Shown here: positions 46,283 to 63,073 of the stretch, piece by piece | Layout: each line of letters starts with the position of its first letter | Numbering within the stretch: position 1 is the first letter of the stretch | From: Leptospira sanjuanensis | GTDB taxonomy: Bacteria > Spirochaetota > Leptospiria > Leptospirales > Leptospiraceae | NCBI RefSeq assembly: GCF_022267325.1 | Contig: NZ_JAIZBG010000001.1 | Coordinates: forward strand, 3,023,501-3,087,500 | Reading direction: 5' to 3' | Length of the DNA stretch: 64,000 nucleotides | Notes under the pieces: model-generated | The model's database searches: none | Told to the model about the DNA's origin: nothing | What the model saw: the letters and a program-made list of their open reading frames with translations, nothing else | Program-made: the position numbers and the translations under genes

Positions 46283-47017
46283 TAAAAACTAAATTCTCCT
46301 TTTGAAAAAATCGTTTTTTAAGGGAAGGCACAGCGTCAATTCAAAAACTGAAATGTTTGATTGCTTAACGAAAAGAAAGGCGAAATAGTTTCATTCAGAA
46401 CCCTAGAACCGCAAGGCTCGGCAATCTTAACCATAAAACAGTAATATACCTAAAGCCTCATTCAACCGTAAGATCCACTCTCTATTTCAAAAAGGCAATA
46501 AAGTAGACCGCCGATCCAACCTTACTCAAAAATAAACGCATGGATGGCAATAAACTCACTCAAAATTCATCACTTGAGAATCCTTCCGATTTATAATTTC
46601 CAAGTTTCTTTTATTTATTGCGCCTTAGTTGTTTTTATTTTCATTCATTAAAATCATTTGCGATTTATAAATAAATTCTCGTTGCGCCCTTTCGAACTAT
46701 ATTAGTTCAAAAATATAGAATATAATGACTGTTTAAACTAATTTTAAATAACACCCTTGATTCGATGAAAAATCAATTGAATCCGAATACAATTTCGTTT
46801 AACAAACCATCCTTAAGCCAAAAAAATATTTTTTTCAAGTTTTTCTAGCGCCACAATAGCGTTCATTTTTTTCATAGTCGAACTGAACTTTTGTATTTTG
46901 AACGAATTGCGTCTATTTTGTTAAACGAAGATGTATAACGTGCTAAGTTTGCATCCATTTAGATAACATGCGGATTTCATGATTTTAAAAACAAAAGCTA
47001 AAATGAAGAGGTGGGTC
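46283..47017. promoter_or_regulatory. long AT-rich leader region upstream of the toxin-like locus
   Basis: About 735 bases without a gene, strongly AT-rich and unlike the DNA before 45 kb. This composition is typical of regulatory or acquired DNA upstream of surface-protein genes. Possible promoter pieces are TTGAAC near 46899 with a poorly matched TTAAAC 17 bases on; I do not consider that a firm promoter. No repeat from elsewhere in the window is present here. Confidence 0.4.
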
Positions 47018-50000
47018 ATGTTTCAGAGTAGTTGGATATTCAGTAAGATTCGGTTTTATGGAATTGTATTTTTAGTTTTTCCATTATTATTTACTTGCGG
47101 CTGGTTCGGTAAAGATCAAGGAACCATGGATAACGTTGATCTCGCTGCCGCGACTTGGTTAGTAGCGGAACAAATGAAAACACAAGTGAACCAAGAAGGA
47201 GTTCCGGTAAAACCAGGTTCTTCCTCCTCTGCCCCAATCACGCCCGTGAGCGGACTCTTCAATCTTCCTCCGGGTAAACCTGTAGCGGCTACGGCGTTGA
47301 TGGGAACGATCGATCCAACCGGAACAACGATCGTAAACGACTTTGATGGAGACGGGATTCTAAATCAGAATGAAACGTTGTCCAACGTTTGGGTCGCCGA
47401 TTATCCGCAGATTGAAACGACGATCGCTCCGCCTGTTACGTTAAAGATCCAAATTCTTAAGAATTCCAGCAATCAAAGCGATCAGATCGTAAGTGAAATC
47501 AATTCGAATGATTTCGAAGCTTCTAAAAACGAAGGCTCTGAAAAAATTCATCAGAATGAGTTGAATGAAAGAACCGTTCAGTTCCAAGATTCATACAGCA
47601 AACAAGATGAAGATACGACTTCGACATCTGCGTCGCATAGTTTCGGAATGAATCAAAGTTACATTTTGGGTTTATACAGCACCGGTTTTAATGTAAGCGA
47701 TAGCGCTTCCAACAGTTGGGGTAAAAAAAACGGTTATTCCGAGACCGTTACCAAATGGGATACGAAACCTTTCAAAAATAATTTAGATAGAGATGCTTGG
47801 AATTTAAAATCGGATACCTCTACCAATAAAGCAAGAAAATATCGCTTAGACAAATCCGCAAGAATCAACGAAACATCGATTGTTGAACCGAATGCCGGCA
47901 TAGTGAGAGCGGCGCTTTATATCAAAAATCTGTCCGTCAATATGCCAGTAAAAATCTCAAACATTCTTTGTTCATTGATGTTCGAAACCCCGGCCGGAGA
48001 ACTTGTACCGATATCATCGTTTCGCCTTAGGAACGATGATTACAGTCTTTTTGAAGTAGAGGTTTATGGAGGTTCAGATTTCGGTCCTTATGTTGTCGAA
48101 TTAACAAATTTGAATACCGCAGAAGTGGAAAAAGCAATCGCGGCCGGGTATACTCCGAAAATTATGATCGTGGATTACGCGATGACTCATGTTCCCGATT
48201 CTAATTATAAATCCAACCTTCTTAACTTTTCGGGAAACAATCTTAAGATTATTGAAGAGAATGCAAAGGGAAGAACCGCCTTACTCAAACTCTTTGCCCC
48301 AAACGTGCGTGAGATGTTCAGAGTAGCCGCATTTGATACTCCAAACGTATCAAATCCTTGTAATACTCAAAGCACTGATACGTTTGTTCCCGGCATCTCG
48401 TTAAAAAAAGCGTTAGAGAGAATTGCTTGTTCAGGAAATAATATAGAATTCGGGGATTATGTATTAGATTTTACAGAAGTGGCTCCGACGCTAGCGGAAT
48501 CTAGAGTTCACATTAAAGGGATAAAATCCTTCGGGGCAGTTCAAACATCGCTTCCCTGTAATATGGAAACGAGCGTCGGAAGCGACGGAATATCCAGAAC
48601 GGCCTGCATACAAATACCATACAGCCAATGGACAGACGACCAAAAGGAAAGATCCGGTGTCTGGGCAGTCTTTTCTAAAGGAAGATTTTTTAGCCCCAAT
48701 TCTTATTGGAAGGATTCAAATGTAGCGCGAAGGTTTGATCCTCAAAGAGGACAATCAGCAGCTTACATGTTAAAAAGCTTGGATTCCATTATTTGGCCGG
48801 GCGATTTTTATGATATCGTTTACATTTCCTTCAAAGATTTTATTAAAGCTGAACAAAAGTTCGGTACAAATCCTTTGGAAACAGGAAACGGATATCCCTT
48901 TAATACTCAATGGGATATTAAATCCTTAGGGAATCATCCTTATTATCCCGACACAAATTCGCTTTTCTTAGGAGAAGTTGGATTTGGGGAAAAAATCGAA
49001 TTAAAAATACAATTAAATAAAACGAAATACTTAAATCCAAATTTTGGTACGAGCGCTGACACCGGTACTTATCAGTATTTTACAAACTTCAATTACAATC
49101 CACAAACAACCACAGATCGATACAATATCAATCAAGCGGCCGATTTCGAAATCAGCATGGGATTCGGCGGAACTCGCACGGATTGGTTTCATGTAGTAAA
49201 AGACCTGAGTACGAGCGATCCGTATAAACTCAAAAATTGTGGAACGACACTCGACTTCATCAACCAAGTATACAATCTTTGCGTCCAGTTACCTACGCTC
49301 AGCGCGAACGTGGATCCCGCCATCAGTTTAGTAAAATTGTATATTCGGCCTTCATTGAATAACGCGTACCGTAAAACAGTATGGCCTCTTCACTTTTCTC
49401 AAGTCAGAAAAATGAGAGGAGAAGCGGGCCTACCGATTGTCTCCGGAACAACCACCATACGGATCGCAAATTCTTACGGTCCCACGAACGTGGGCGATCG
49501 ACTTTACATTCAAGGAGATCCTTCTTCGTATCGAATTCTCCAAGTATTCTCTCCACAGAGCGACGGATCATTTGATGTGCAGTTAGAGAACGCAGTTTTG
49601 ACAAACGCACAAAAAACCACTCCTCTTTATATCTCTGGAACCCTGACCGCACCGGATGTAAAACTGATTTACGATACAGGATTTCTCACGGATTGGAATA
49701 ACTTTGTGGCATCGTCTTTCAATTCGACCGCTTTCGATCAGGTTCAGTATCGCCCATTCTTACAAAGCTCTTCCGTGAGTTGCTCTACCAATCCGTTTCA
49801 TCCCGCTTCCTGTTTAGGATTTAGTCCCGATATGAATGCTATCAACTGGATGGGAGTCTATAACGAAGGCGTCGCCCTATGGAATTCTTGGGCCGATGGA
49901 GGAGATTTTACGAATTTTCTTTACAATGGCCTTTCTCGTCTTACCGCTTTAACCGGAAAAACGTACCGTTTAGAAAGTGCGAATACGGATTTTACCGTGA

Positions 50001-51436
50001 GTGCGGACGTCAATGCTCCGACTTTGGGTGATGTGACTACCGTTAGTTACGGAGATGTCGCACTTTCAGTCTGGAGACAAGGATCAACCATATTAGGAAG
50101 ATATTATGCGATCAGCACCGGGCAACCGCTCGGAAATCCGTTTACGATCAACCCGACGATTACAGCCCCTACTTCGGGGAAATATGTGGTTAAGGCAAAG
50201 AACGGAAAAGCAGTCATTGTTTGGGAAAATGGTCAAAGTTTGTATGTTTCAATCCGAGATATCGCAACGTTCGGAACTCTCGTATCTGAAATGTTCCTTG
50301 GAAACCGTTACACACCATTTCCTAAAAATAATTTTGATTCTATCATTGACATCGGTATCGGAAATAACCGAGCAATGATCGTTTGGTCTGAACTTTATAC
50401 TACAACAAGTCAGGATCCGACATATGCAGCTGTCTGTGCGATAGGCGGCGCTTGTCTTTGGTACGACGTAAGAAATTATAGGGTCGATGCAAAAGTAATT
50501 CGATTGGATACGGGCGCTACAATCAATTCCAGTTTCAACGTCGGAGTATATTCCACGCAAGAAAGCGTCTGGGATATTTTCACGCACCAACATGATCAAA
50601 TATCCTATTATAATGTAACACCCGCTATCGATGTAAACGATAACAACCAAGCCGTTATAGGTTGGATTTATCAACATAGGAATTCGGAAGTGCATATGAT
50701 TGAGAGCGCGGTCTATGATTTAAATACTGCGACGATTATCGGATCGAAAAAAATGGTGTTGAATGAAACCACCCGCCCAACGGATTTCTTACAAGTAGGA
50801 GTTACGAATGCCAAAGGAATGCTGGTTTGGCGTCGAAACGACGGAGTTGTATTGGGTAGGGGAATCGATATGACAAATTCAAATCTACTCGGAACCGACA
50901 GCATAATCTTAGAATCAGGGGGAGTTGATTTTCTGAAACTTTCGACATTCGGTGATACGAGTCTTTTAACATATCGAATGAACGTGAAAGACATTCGTTT
51001 GAAGGCAATCAATCTGCAAACCTCCCAGCTTCTTTATCCGGGTTCCCTCAATCTCGGTATTGCAAGCGCGGATATGAGAAAACCTGGATCTTCGATCTTA
51101 GCGGGTAATAAAATTCTTACCACTTGGGATCAAACAAACGGAACCAAAAAGACCATTTGGGGAAGAATCAGCGATCTGAGCACCTTCACTGTGGACGGTC
51201 CGAAAGAATTTCAATTAAGCACAACGAATGAAGGAATTCAATTCAATCCGACTTCGGTTGTGAATAACGGAATCGGATTTGCTACTTGGGTTTCGCAAGA
51301 CAAAACCCAACAGAGAATCCGAGGCGCAAAGATCGATCTCAACAACCCAGGCGCACTCCAATACGGGCTCAACAACTTTTTCGTCGCTCCTCTGATCGAA
51401 AGAGATTACACGGTTCGTGCGCGAATCAAATACTGA
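47018..51436 (+). CDS. giant lipoprotein with protective-antigen-like pore region and beta-propeller
   Basis: Predicted 1472-residue lipoprotein. I use the ATG at 47018, which has GAGG at good spacing, not the upstream ATG at 46979. A hydrophobic leader ends in LLFTC, a spirochaetal-type lipobox. DFDGDGILNQNE (residues 108-119) copies the spacing of the calcium site of anthrax protective antigen (PA). VADYPQIET follows. A Ser/Gly/Thr-rich alternating stretch (about 200-240) lies where PA has its membrane-inserting strands. KLFAPNVREMFRVAAFD and PGISLKKALERIA (about 420-465) resemble the PA segment before and after its clamp region. The C-terminal 450 residues show seven or more repeats with a VW/TW core, as in a beta-propeller. 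The RHS lipoprotein follows 25 bp downstream. PA relationship is by eye. Confidence 0.7.
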   Translation: MFQSSWIFSKIRFYGIVFLVFPLLFTCGWFGKDQGTMDNVDLAAATWLVAEQMKTQVNQEGVPVKPGSSSSAPITPVSGLFNLPPGKPVAATALMGTIDPTGTTIVNDFDGDGILNQNETLSNVWVADYPQIETTIAPPVTLKIQILKNSSNQSDQIVSEINSNDFEASKNEGSEKIHQNELNERTVQFQDSYSKQDEDTTSTSASHSFGMNQSYILGLYSTGFNVSDSASNSWGKKNGYSETVTKWDTKPFKNNLDRDAWNLKSDTSTNKARKYRLDKSARINETSIVEPNAGIVRAALYIKNLSVNMPVKISNILCSLMFETPAGELVPISSFRLRNDDYSLFEVEVYGGSDFGPYVVELTNLNTAEVEKAIAAGYTPKIMIVDYAMTHVPDSNYKSNLLNFSGNNLKIIEENAKGRTALLKLFAPNVREMFRVAAFDTPNVSNPCNTQSTDTFVPGISLKKALERIACSGNNIEFGDYVLDFTEVAPTLAESRVHIKGIKSFGAVQTSLPCNMETSVGSDGISRTACIQIPYSQWTDDQKERSGVWAVFSKGRFFSPNSYWKDSNVARRFDPQRGQSAAYMLKSLDSIIWPGDFYDIVYISFKDFIKAEQKFGTNPLETGNGYPFNTQWDIKSLGNHPYYPDTNSLFLGEVGFGEKIELKIQLNKTKYLNPNFGTSADTGTYQYFTNFNYNPQTTTDRYNINQAADFEISMGFGGTRTDWFHVVKDLSTSDPYKLKNCGTTLDFINQVYNLCVQLPTLSANVDPAISLVKLYIRPSLNNAYRKTVWPLHFSQVRKMRGEAGLPIVSGTTTIRIANSYGPTNVGDRLYIQGDPSSYRILQVFSPQSDGSFDVQLENAVLTNAQKTTPLYISGTLTAPDVKLIYDTGFLTDWNNFVASSFNSTAFDQVQYRPFLQSSSVSCSTNPFHPASCLGFSPDMNAINWMGVYNEGVALWNSWADGGDFTNFLYNGLSRLTALTGKTYRLESANTDFTVSADVNAPTLGDVTTVSYGDVALSVWRQGSTILGRYYAISTGQPLGNPFTINPTITAPTSGKYVVKAKNGKAVIVWENGQSLYVSIRDIATFGTLVSEMFLGNRYTPFPKNNFDSIIDIGIGNNRAMIVWSELYTTTSQDPTYAAVCAIGGACLWYDVRNYRVDAKVIRLDTGATINSSFNVGVYSTQESVWDIFTHQHDQISYYNVTPAIDVNDNNQAVIGWIYQHRNSEVHMIESAVYDLNTATIIGSKKMVLNETTRPTDFLQVGVTNAKGMLVWRRNDGVVLGRGIDMTNSNLLGTDSIILESGGVDFLKLSTFGDTSLLTYRMNVKDIRLKAINLQTSQLLYPGSLNLGIASADMRKPGSSILAGNKILTTWDQTNGTKKTIWGRISDLSTFTVDGPKEFQLSTTNEGIQFNPTSVVNNGIGFATWVSQDKTQQRIRGAKIDLNNPGALQYGLNNFFVAPLIERDYTVRARIKY

Positions 51437-51461
51437 TCTTTCGCAAAGATAGAGATAAAGA

Positions 51462-59126
<7,665 letters not shown>

Positions 59127-59130
59127 TAAT

Positions 59131-59433
59131 ATGAATCCATTAGAGCAACTTGTTGGAAGTATAGTGAAGGAAATTGATCTTGTAGAAGATTATTTACAAA
59201 TTAAGTTTACCGATGAAACCATTATCAATATTAATAATAATTTTAAATTTAATGGAGACAATATAAACTCCATAAAGCACGAGGAGTTAATTTCTATTTT
59301 TGAAAATAATTTGAAAATCGATTTAAATTTTAAGAATAATTTAACAATTACGATCAGCCTTCTCGACAAAGATTATAATGGCCCTGAAGCGATGGAGTTA
59401 TACCAGAAAGGAAAGCCTCCAATTATATGGTGA
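59131..59433 (+). CDS. candidate immunity protein for the RHS tip
   Basis: Predicted 100-residue acidic, Asn/Ile-rich protein starting four bases after the RHS stop. It has no signal peptide and would stay in the cytoplasm. The final DKDYNGPEAMELYQKGKPPIIW recalls small immunity proteins of polymorphic toxins. It is much more AT-rich than the RHS core, which is common for tip-immunity pairs. The position, size and composition support an immunity role; the sequence does not identify a named family for me. Confidence 0.65.
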   Translation: MNPLEQLVGSIVKEIDLVEDYLQIKFTDETIININNNFKFNGDNINSIKHEELISIFENNLKIDLNFKNNLTITISLLDKDYNGPEAMELYQKGKPPIIW

Positions 59434-59680
59434 ACCTTGCAAAGGATTTGAGTAATATAACGTGTAATAGCCAATCCATCCGTCCAAATTCCCACCCGTT
59501 TCCTCACAAATCTAACTGAGCCTCGCAAAGACACAACAAAGCCCTAATATTCCAACACTCAAAGAACCGGGGTCCGGGCTTGAAAACGAAACGAGTTTCC
59601 CGGCGAGGGGGTAGCGGAAGACACGAAGTGGCTGAAGCGAGGGGGAGACTTCCCCCAGCCAAAACAACCTCACCAAAAAC
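59434..59680. other. junction between the two toxin cassettes
   Basis: About 250 bases of mixed origin. AATAGCCAATCCATCCGTCC begins a segment at 59466-59510 that recurs at 61723-61776. TCTAACTGAGCCTCGCAAA at 59511-59529 recurs at 61424-61442. A GGGGGAG ... CTTCCCC hairpin lies near 59641. A TGA stop in the RHS frame at 59623 separates the fragment from anything upstream. No gene is present. Confidence 0.7.
59466..59529 (+). repeat. direct repeat flanking the second cassette, left copy
   Basis: Two adjacent pieces, 59466-59510 (AATAGCCAATCCATCC ...) and 59511-59529 (TCTAACTGAGCCTCGCAAA), are each found again to the right of the second cassette at 61723-61776 and 61424-61442. The order of the pieces is reversed on the right side, with 280 bases between them. 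Confidence 0.8.
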
Positions 59681-60267
59681 ATCGGCGTAGATTCTCAAGG
59701 CAGAATCAGAAACATCCAAGACGGAAACGGGGCCACTCTCGGGACGTATTGGTATGACGAAGGCGGATTCCGAGTCCGCAGATCCGCACTCGAACAAAAG
59801 AACAATCAGTTTACAAACTTAGAAATTCTGTATCCAAGCAAATTCTACGGACTCGAATACATCGAAAGTGAGAACGTAATCACAAGCGTGAACAACGTAT
59901 ATCTGAACGGTGTGCGGATCGCTGCGTTGAACGAAGCGGGAGCACTCGCCTACTTCCTCACAGACCAAGTCGATTCCGTTTCACACGTGTTAGACGACGA
60001 AGGAAAGACTCTTTCCAGAATGCAGTATCTTCCGTATGGGGAAACCTTTGTTCACAAGGGAGATACGAACTTCGCTCCGAAATACAATTCGCAAGAGTTG
60101 GATCGCGAGTCCGGGTTTTACTTTTACAACGCGCGTTACTATGATCCGGGGATCGCGAGATTTACAAGCGCGGATGCGATCATCGACGGCGAGTCGGATA
60201 CGCAAGGCTGGAACCGGTTCTCGTATGTGAAGGGGAATCCGATCCAATACAAGGATCCAACCGGGCA
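59681..60267 (+). repeat. duplicated end of RHS core, copy 2 (orphan cassette)
   Basis: Second copy of the 587-bp RHS core end, with scattered substitutions (for example a run of changes in the codons after GVRIAA, where VAENGSM becomes LNEAGAL). The frame is open but has no start codon before GTG 59888. Homology with copy 1 starts abruptly at 59681. Confidence 0.9.
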
Positions 60268-60766
60268 TATCTCTGACGCACTTTTAAAGCACCAAACTCA
60301 AACTGAGCTTATGACCGGAGGAGGTGGAGGCCCTATTCGAAGCGGAATGGGTAACTCTAGCCGTTCGAATGGGAATACAGGTTCAACCAGTAGTAATCGT
60401 TCTCGACAAGGAGATTCTAAAGGATCAGGAAATACAACAAAAAATGGAAAGAACAACAATGACAATGGTAGTGGAAAGACCGAAAACAAGGCATTAAAAG
60501 ATGCGAAAGAATTCCATAAAATACCCAGAAGTCAACAGCCGGATAAAACAGTAAAACCAAACACTAAAGAGGGCGAAAAATACGGGCTTGATGATAGAAA
60601 CAAAAAACTACATGTTTATACAAATAGAGAAGGAGAAAAAATACATATAAGACAAGATAAAGCAGCAAAATATTCACAAGGTGGAAAAGGAGACCAAACA
60701 GAACACTTTAATAGCGGAAAAGCAAGTGACAGCAAACTGAAAGAACATTTTTATTATGATAAATAA
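59888..60766 (+). CDS. orphan RHS C-terminal cassette with HNH/Endo VII-like toxin tip
   Basis: Predicted open frame of 292 residues from a GTG inside the RHS core copy; in the same frame the homology runs from 59681. It lacks the SpvB, VCBS and most RHS sequence and has no ribosome site, so it is probably a silent donor tip. After YKDPTGH comes a Gly/Ser/Asn-rich linker, then KEFHKIPRSQQPDKTVKPNT, YGLDDRNKKLHVYTN, EGEKIHIRQDKAAKY and EHFNSGK. This resembles the Tox-HNH-EHHH nuclease toxins, with Glu and His residues at the expected spacing. The tip differs completely from the tip of the full-length gene. Its stop overlaps the next ATG (TAATG), so toxin tip and immunity would be coupled once joined to a core. 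Confidence 0.7.
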   Translation: MNNVYLNGVRIAALNEAGALAYFLTDQVDSVSHVLDDEGKTLSRMQYLPYGETFVHKGDTNFAPKYNSQELDRESGFYFYNARYYDPGIARFTSADAIIDGESDTQGWNRFSYVKGNPIQYKDPTGHISDALLKHQTQTELMTGGGGGPIRSGMGNSSRSNGNTGSTSSNRSRQGDSKGSGNTTKNGKNNNDNGSGKTENKALKDAKEFHKIPRSQQPDKTVKPNTKEGEKYGLDDRNKKLHVYTNREGEKIHIRQDKAAKYSQGGKGDQTEHFNSGKASDSKLKEHFYYDK

Positions 60767-61428
60767 TGCAGAAAATAATTATATATCAAAACAATACTCA
60801 TACTATCTCAGATTATATATCCATCTTTGATTTAAATTTAGAAGATGGGTTAATTATTGCCCGATTAGAAACAAGATCTGAAACCCAATATGATTCGGAT
60901 ACTGACCCAAGTAAAACAGCACTCAAATATTTTAGCACATTTAGTATACCAGCATTCAAATTGTTTTTATTGGTTTCCAGTCCAGACATGTCCCTTCCAA
61001 CAAGAGTTCGTTCAAAAAAAGGGGTTTTATGGGGAAGTGAATTATTACGCACATCAATCGTCACTGAATTCGAAATTATGAGCGATAGTGGGTATTCTCG
61101 CCTTGGCGCCCTCGTTAATTTAAAAGAATTTCAGTTTAATCATTCTGAAAAATGGATTTTAAATCGATGGAGTAGCATATTAATTTTTACGAATCTCGAC
61201 GACTTCCAGCTAATTAAGATAGCCAAGCAATTGCTATCCAAAGATTACAATTCAATAATAGGATTAGATTATAGTATCGTCATGCAAAACTTGCCTTTAT
61301 TAAAAACAACTGCCTTTATTAAATACCATGCAGCAGATAATGGAAATAACGAATCAATCAACATCCTATGTAACAAAGAATTCTATCATCAAACAATAGA
61401 AAACTTATTAATGATGTTAAAAGTCTAA
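60766..61428 (+). CDS. candidate immunity protein for the orphan tip
   Basis: Predicted 220-residue cytoplasmic protein, AT-rich, overlapping the tip stop by one base (TAATG). I do not recognise the fold; GLIIARLETRSETQYDSDTDPS is followed by alternating strands and helices. It would neutralise the HNH-like tip. The last bases of the gene, including the TAA, form part of the direct repeat TCTAACTGAGCC that also follows the first immunity gene at 59511, which supports the idea that the whole tip-immunity unit was inserted or copied as a block. Confidence 0.65.
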   Translation: MQKIIIYQNNTHTISDYISIFDLNLEDGLIIARLETRSETQYDSDTDPSKTALKYFSTFSIPAFKLFLLVSSPDMSLPTRVRSKKGVLWGSELLRTSIVTEFEIMSDSGYSRLGALVNLKEFQFNHSEKWILNRWSSILIFTNLDDFQLIKIAKQLLSKDYNSIIGLDYSIVMQNLPLLKTTAFIKYHAADNGNNESINILCNKEFYHQTIENLLMMLKV

Positions 61429-61442
61429 CTGAGCCTCGCAAA
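61424..61442 (+). repeat. direct repeat, right copy of the CTAACTGAGCC piece
   Basis: TCTAACTGAGCCTCGCAAA repeats the sequence at 59511-59529. Here it includes the stop codon of the immunity gene at 60766-61428. Confidence 0.85.
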
Positions 61443-61786
61443 AACTAAATAAAAACGAAAAATGCGCTCAAACCACAGAAGCGACTTTTTCACCGCGGCA
61501 GGGATCGCAGCGGAAATACTGCAATGCAACATGCGCTTAAGAAGATCATAATATGTACGATATTACTCCATGTTGCTTTGCAGATTGAAGCGGAGAGCCC
61601 GGTTTCGGAGAAACGCGACAAAAAGAACGAAATAGAATACAATCAAACCCTAAACGACAAAACGACATTTCTCCGAAAGCCGCCCCGAAACTAAATACGG
61701 TTCACTCGGACGCATAAGCTGCAATAGCCAATCCATCCGTCCAAATTCCTTGACTTCCCCACCCGTTTCCTTACAACCATCCTACC
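61429..61786. other. intergenic region after the toxin cassettes
   Basis: About 360 bases without a gene. It contains an 11-base inverted repeat, TTTCGGAGAAA (61603-61613) and TTTCTCCGAAA (61668-61678), 54 bases apart, and the right copy of the AATAGCC direct repeat (61723-61776). That copy lies just before the start of the next gene, so the repeat was probably the original leader of that gene. No tRNA is visible. Confidence 0.6.
61723..61776 (+). repeat. direct repeat, right copy of the AATAGCC piece
   Basis: AATAGCCAATCCATCCGTCC and the following bases match 59466-59510, except for a 9-base insertion (TTGACTTCC) before CCACCCGTTTCC. It ends 10 bases before the GTG start of the membrane protein at 61787. 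Confidence 0.8.
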
Positions 61787-62827
61787 GTGAAAAAATATCT
61801 CCCCGCCCTCATCCTCACGATCGCGTTCTTCTTCATATTGAGAGAAGGCTCCAATCTCCTCTATAAATCCAAAGAAGAAGTTCGAGTCTATAACACGGGA
61901 CTTTACTTTCTCACAAAGACAGACCTTTCCCCAAAACACCAATCGGATTCTTTTTTATTTCCTTACGTTTTATACAAACTCGATGCCGACTTATCGCCCG
62001 AGAATTTTTCACGTCTTTGTTCAACCATCTGGATTCTTGCCGGTCTTTTGTTAGTTGCTTACTATACGGTTCGATTCGGACTTTGGGCGGGAACCTTTAT
62101 CGGATTTTTTATTTTACTTTCTCCGATTGTGCTGATTCAAAAAACATGGATCGGGTTTCCGGATCATCTTACATTTTTCTTTTCTTCGGCAACGGTCATA
62201 CTATTGGATTCGATTCTAAAAAAACGAATGTGGATTTTATCCCTCGTTCCCGTTTTGTTTTTAGGAGCTTGGAATCATTTTTATCAGTTCTCTGTGATCG
62301 TATTGTTATTGATTCTAGTTCAAACGATTCAGGAAAAGAAATTCGACGTTCCTCTGGTTGTTACGATCGGCGGGACTCTTTTGATTGCGCGAATCCTTTC
62401 GATTCTCCTTTTTCAATGGAAAGGAATCGTTCACGAAGATTCCCGTCTTACAACGATAACGGAAGTCCCGTTCTCCAAATGGATCGAGATCAATACGATC
62501 GTTCCTCATCTTGCGCTTTTTTCCTTTTTCAACGGGAACATTGTCCTATTAGCAGAAAGACTTTTTAAACGGAAATACTTGATTTTGATTCCGACAAGCG
62601 TAGCCGCGCTTGTAACATTTTTTACTTACGATACCACGCGGGTGTTCGTTCATCTTTTTTATCCTTCTTGGTTCTTTCTCTGGTTGTATTTTTTCCGAAC
62701 GGAACCGGAAGAATTTAAGAATCGAAAGACGGCTTACTTCGTATTTCTTGCCCTTTCCTGTACAATTCTCGTCGCAATTCCGCGCTTCTTTATCGAGGCG
62801 GGAGGAATCAATTATCTGCTGCCTTGA
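61787..62827 (+). CDS. polytopic membrane protein, GT-C-like
   Basis: Predicted 346-residue inner-membrane protein with about nine or ten hydrophobic helices. The first helix is followed by a loop with LYKSKEEVRVYNTGLYFLTK. Several helix pairs are connected by short basic loops, a layout shared by dolichol-phosphate-dependent (GT-C) glycosyltransferases and by O-antigen polymerase-like proteins. I see no definite catalytic Asp motif, so this is a layout impression only. The start is GTG at 61787, directly after the AATAGCC repeat. It lies outside the toxin cassettes and has ordinary composition. Confidence 0.65.
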   Translation: MKKYLPALILTIAFFFILREGSNLLYKSKEEVRVYNTGLYFLTKTDLSPKHQSDSFLFPYVLYKLDADLSPENFSRLCSTIWILAGLLLVAYYTVRFGLWAGTFIGFFILLSPIVLIQKTWIGFPDHLTFFFSSATVILLDSILKKRMWILSLVPVLFLGAWNHFYQFSVIVLLLILVQTIQEKKFDVPLVVTIGGTLLIARILSILLFQWKGIVHEDSRLTTITEVPFSKWIEINTIVPHLALFSFFNGNIVLLAERLFKRKYLILIPTSVAALVTFFTYDTTRVFVHLFYPSWFFLWLYFFRTEPEEFKNRKTAYFVFLALSCTILVAIPRFFIEAGGINYLLP

Positions 62828-63073
62828 TTATTTTTTACGGAAAGAACTTCGGGAGCAATATTCCATTCGATTCTCTTTAAAACCCGCTGAAGCGGCAACA
62901 CCCGCCGTACGTTTCAGGTTTCAACTCGAACCGTTCATTCCTTTTCGATTCTGCGTCATTCGCCATCTCCATTTCCAAATTTTTTCATTTCTTTTTTAAA
63001 TCTCATGACTTTTGTGTAAGCGGAGTCGGATATGACAAATTAACTAAATACCATAGCACTTTGGAGTTTTTCG

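Noticed and set aside
59888..60766. Second RHS frame as an independent intact gene
   Set aside because: It lacks any leader, SpvB or VCBS part, and its upstream frame closes at 59623. It is better seen as a stored tip.
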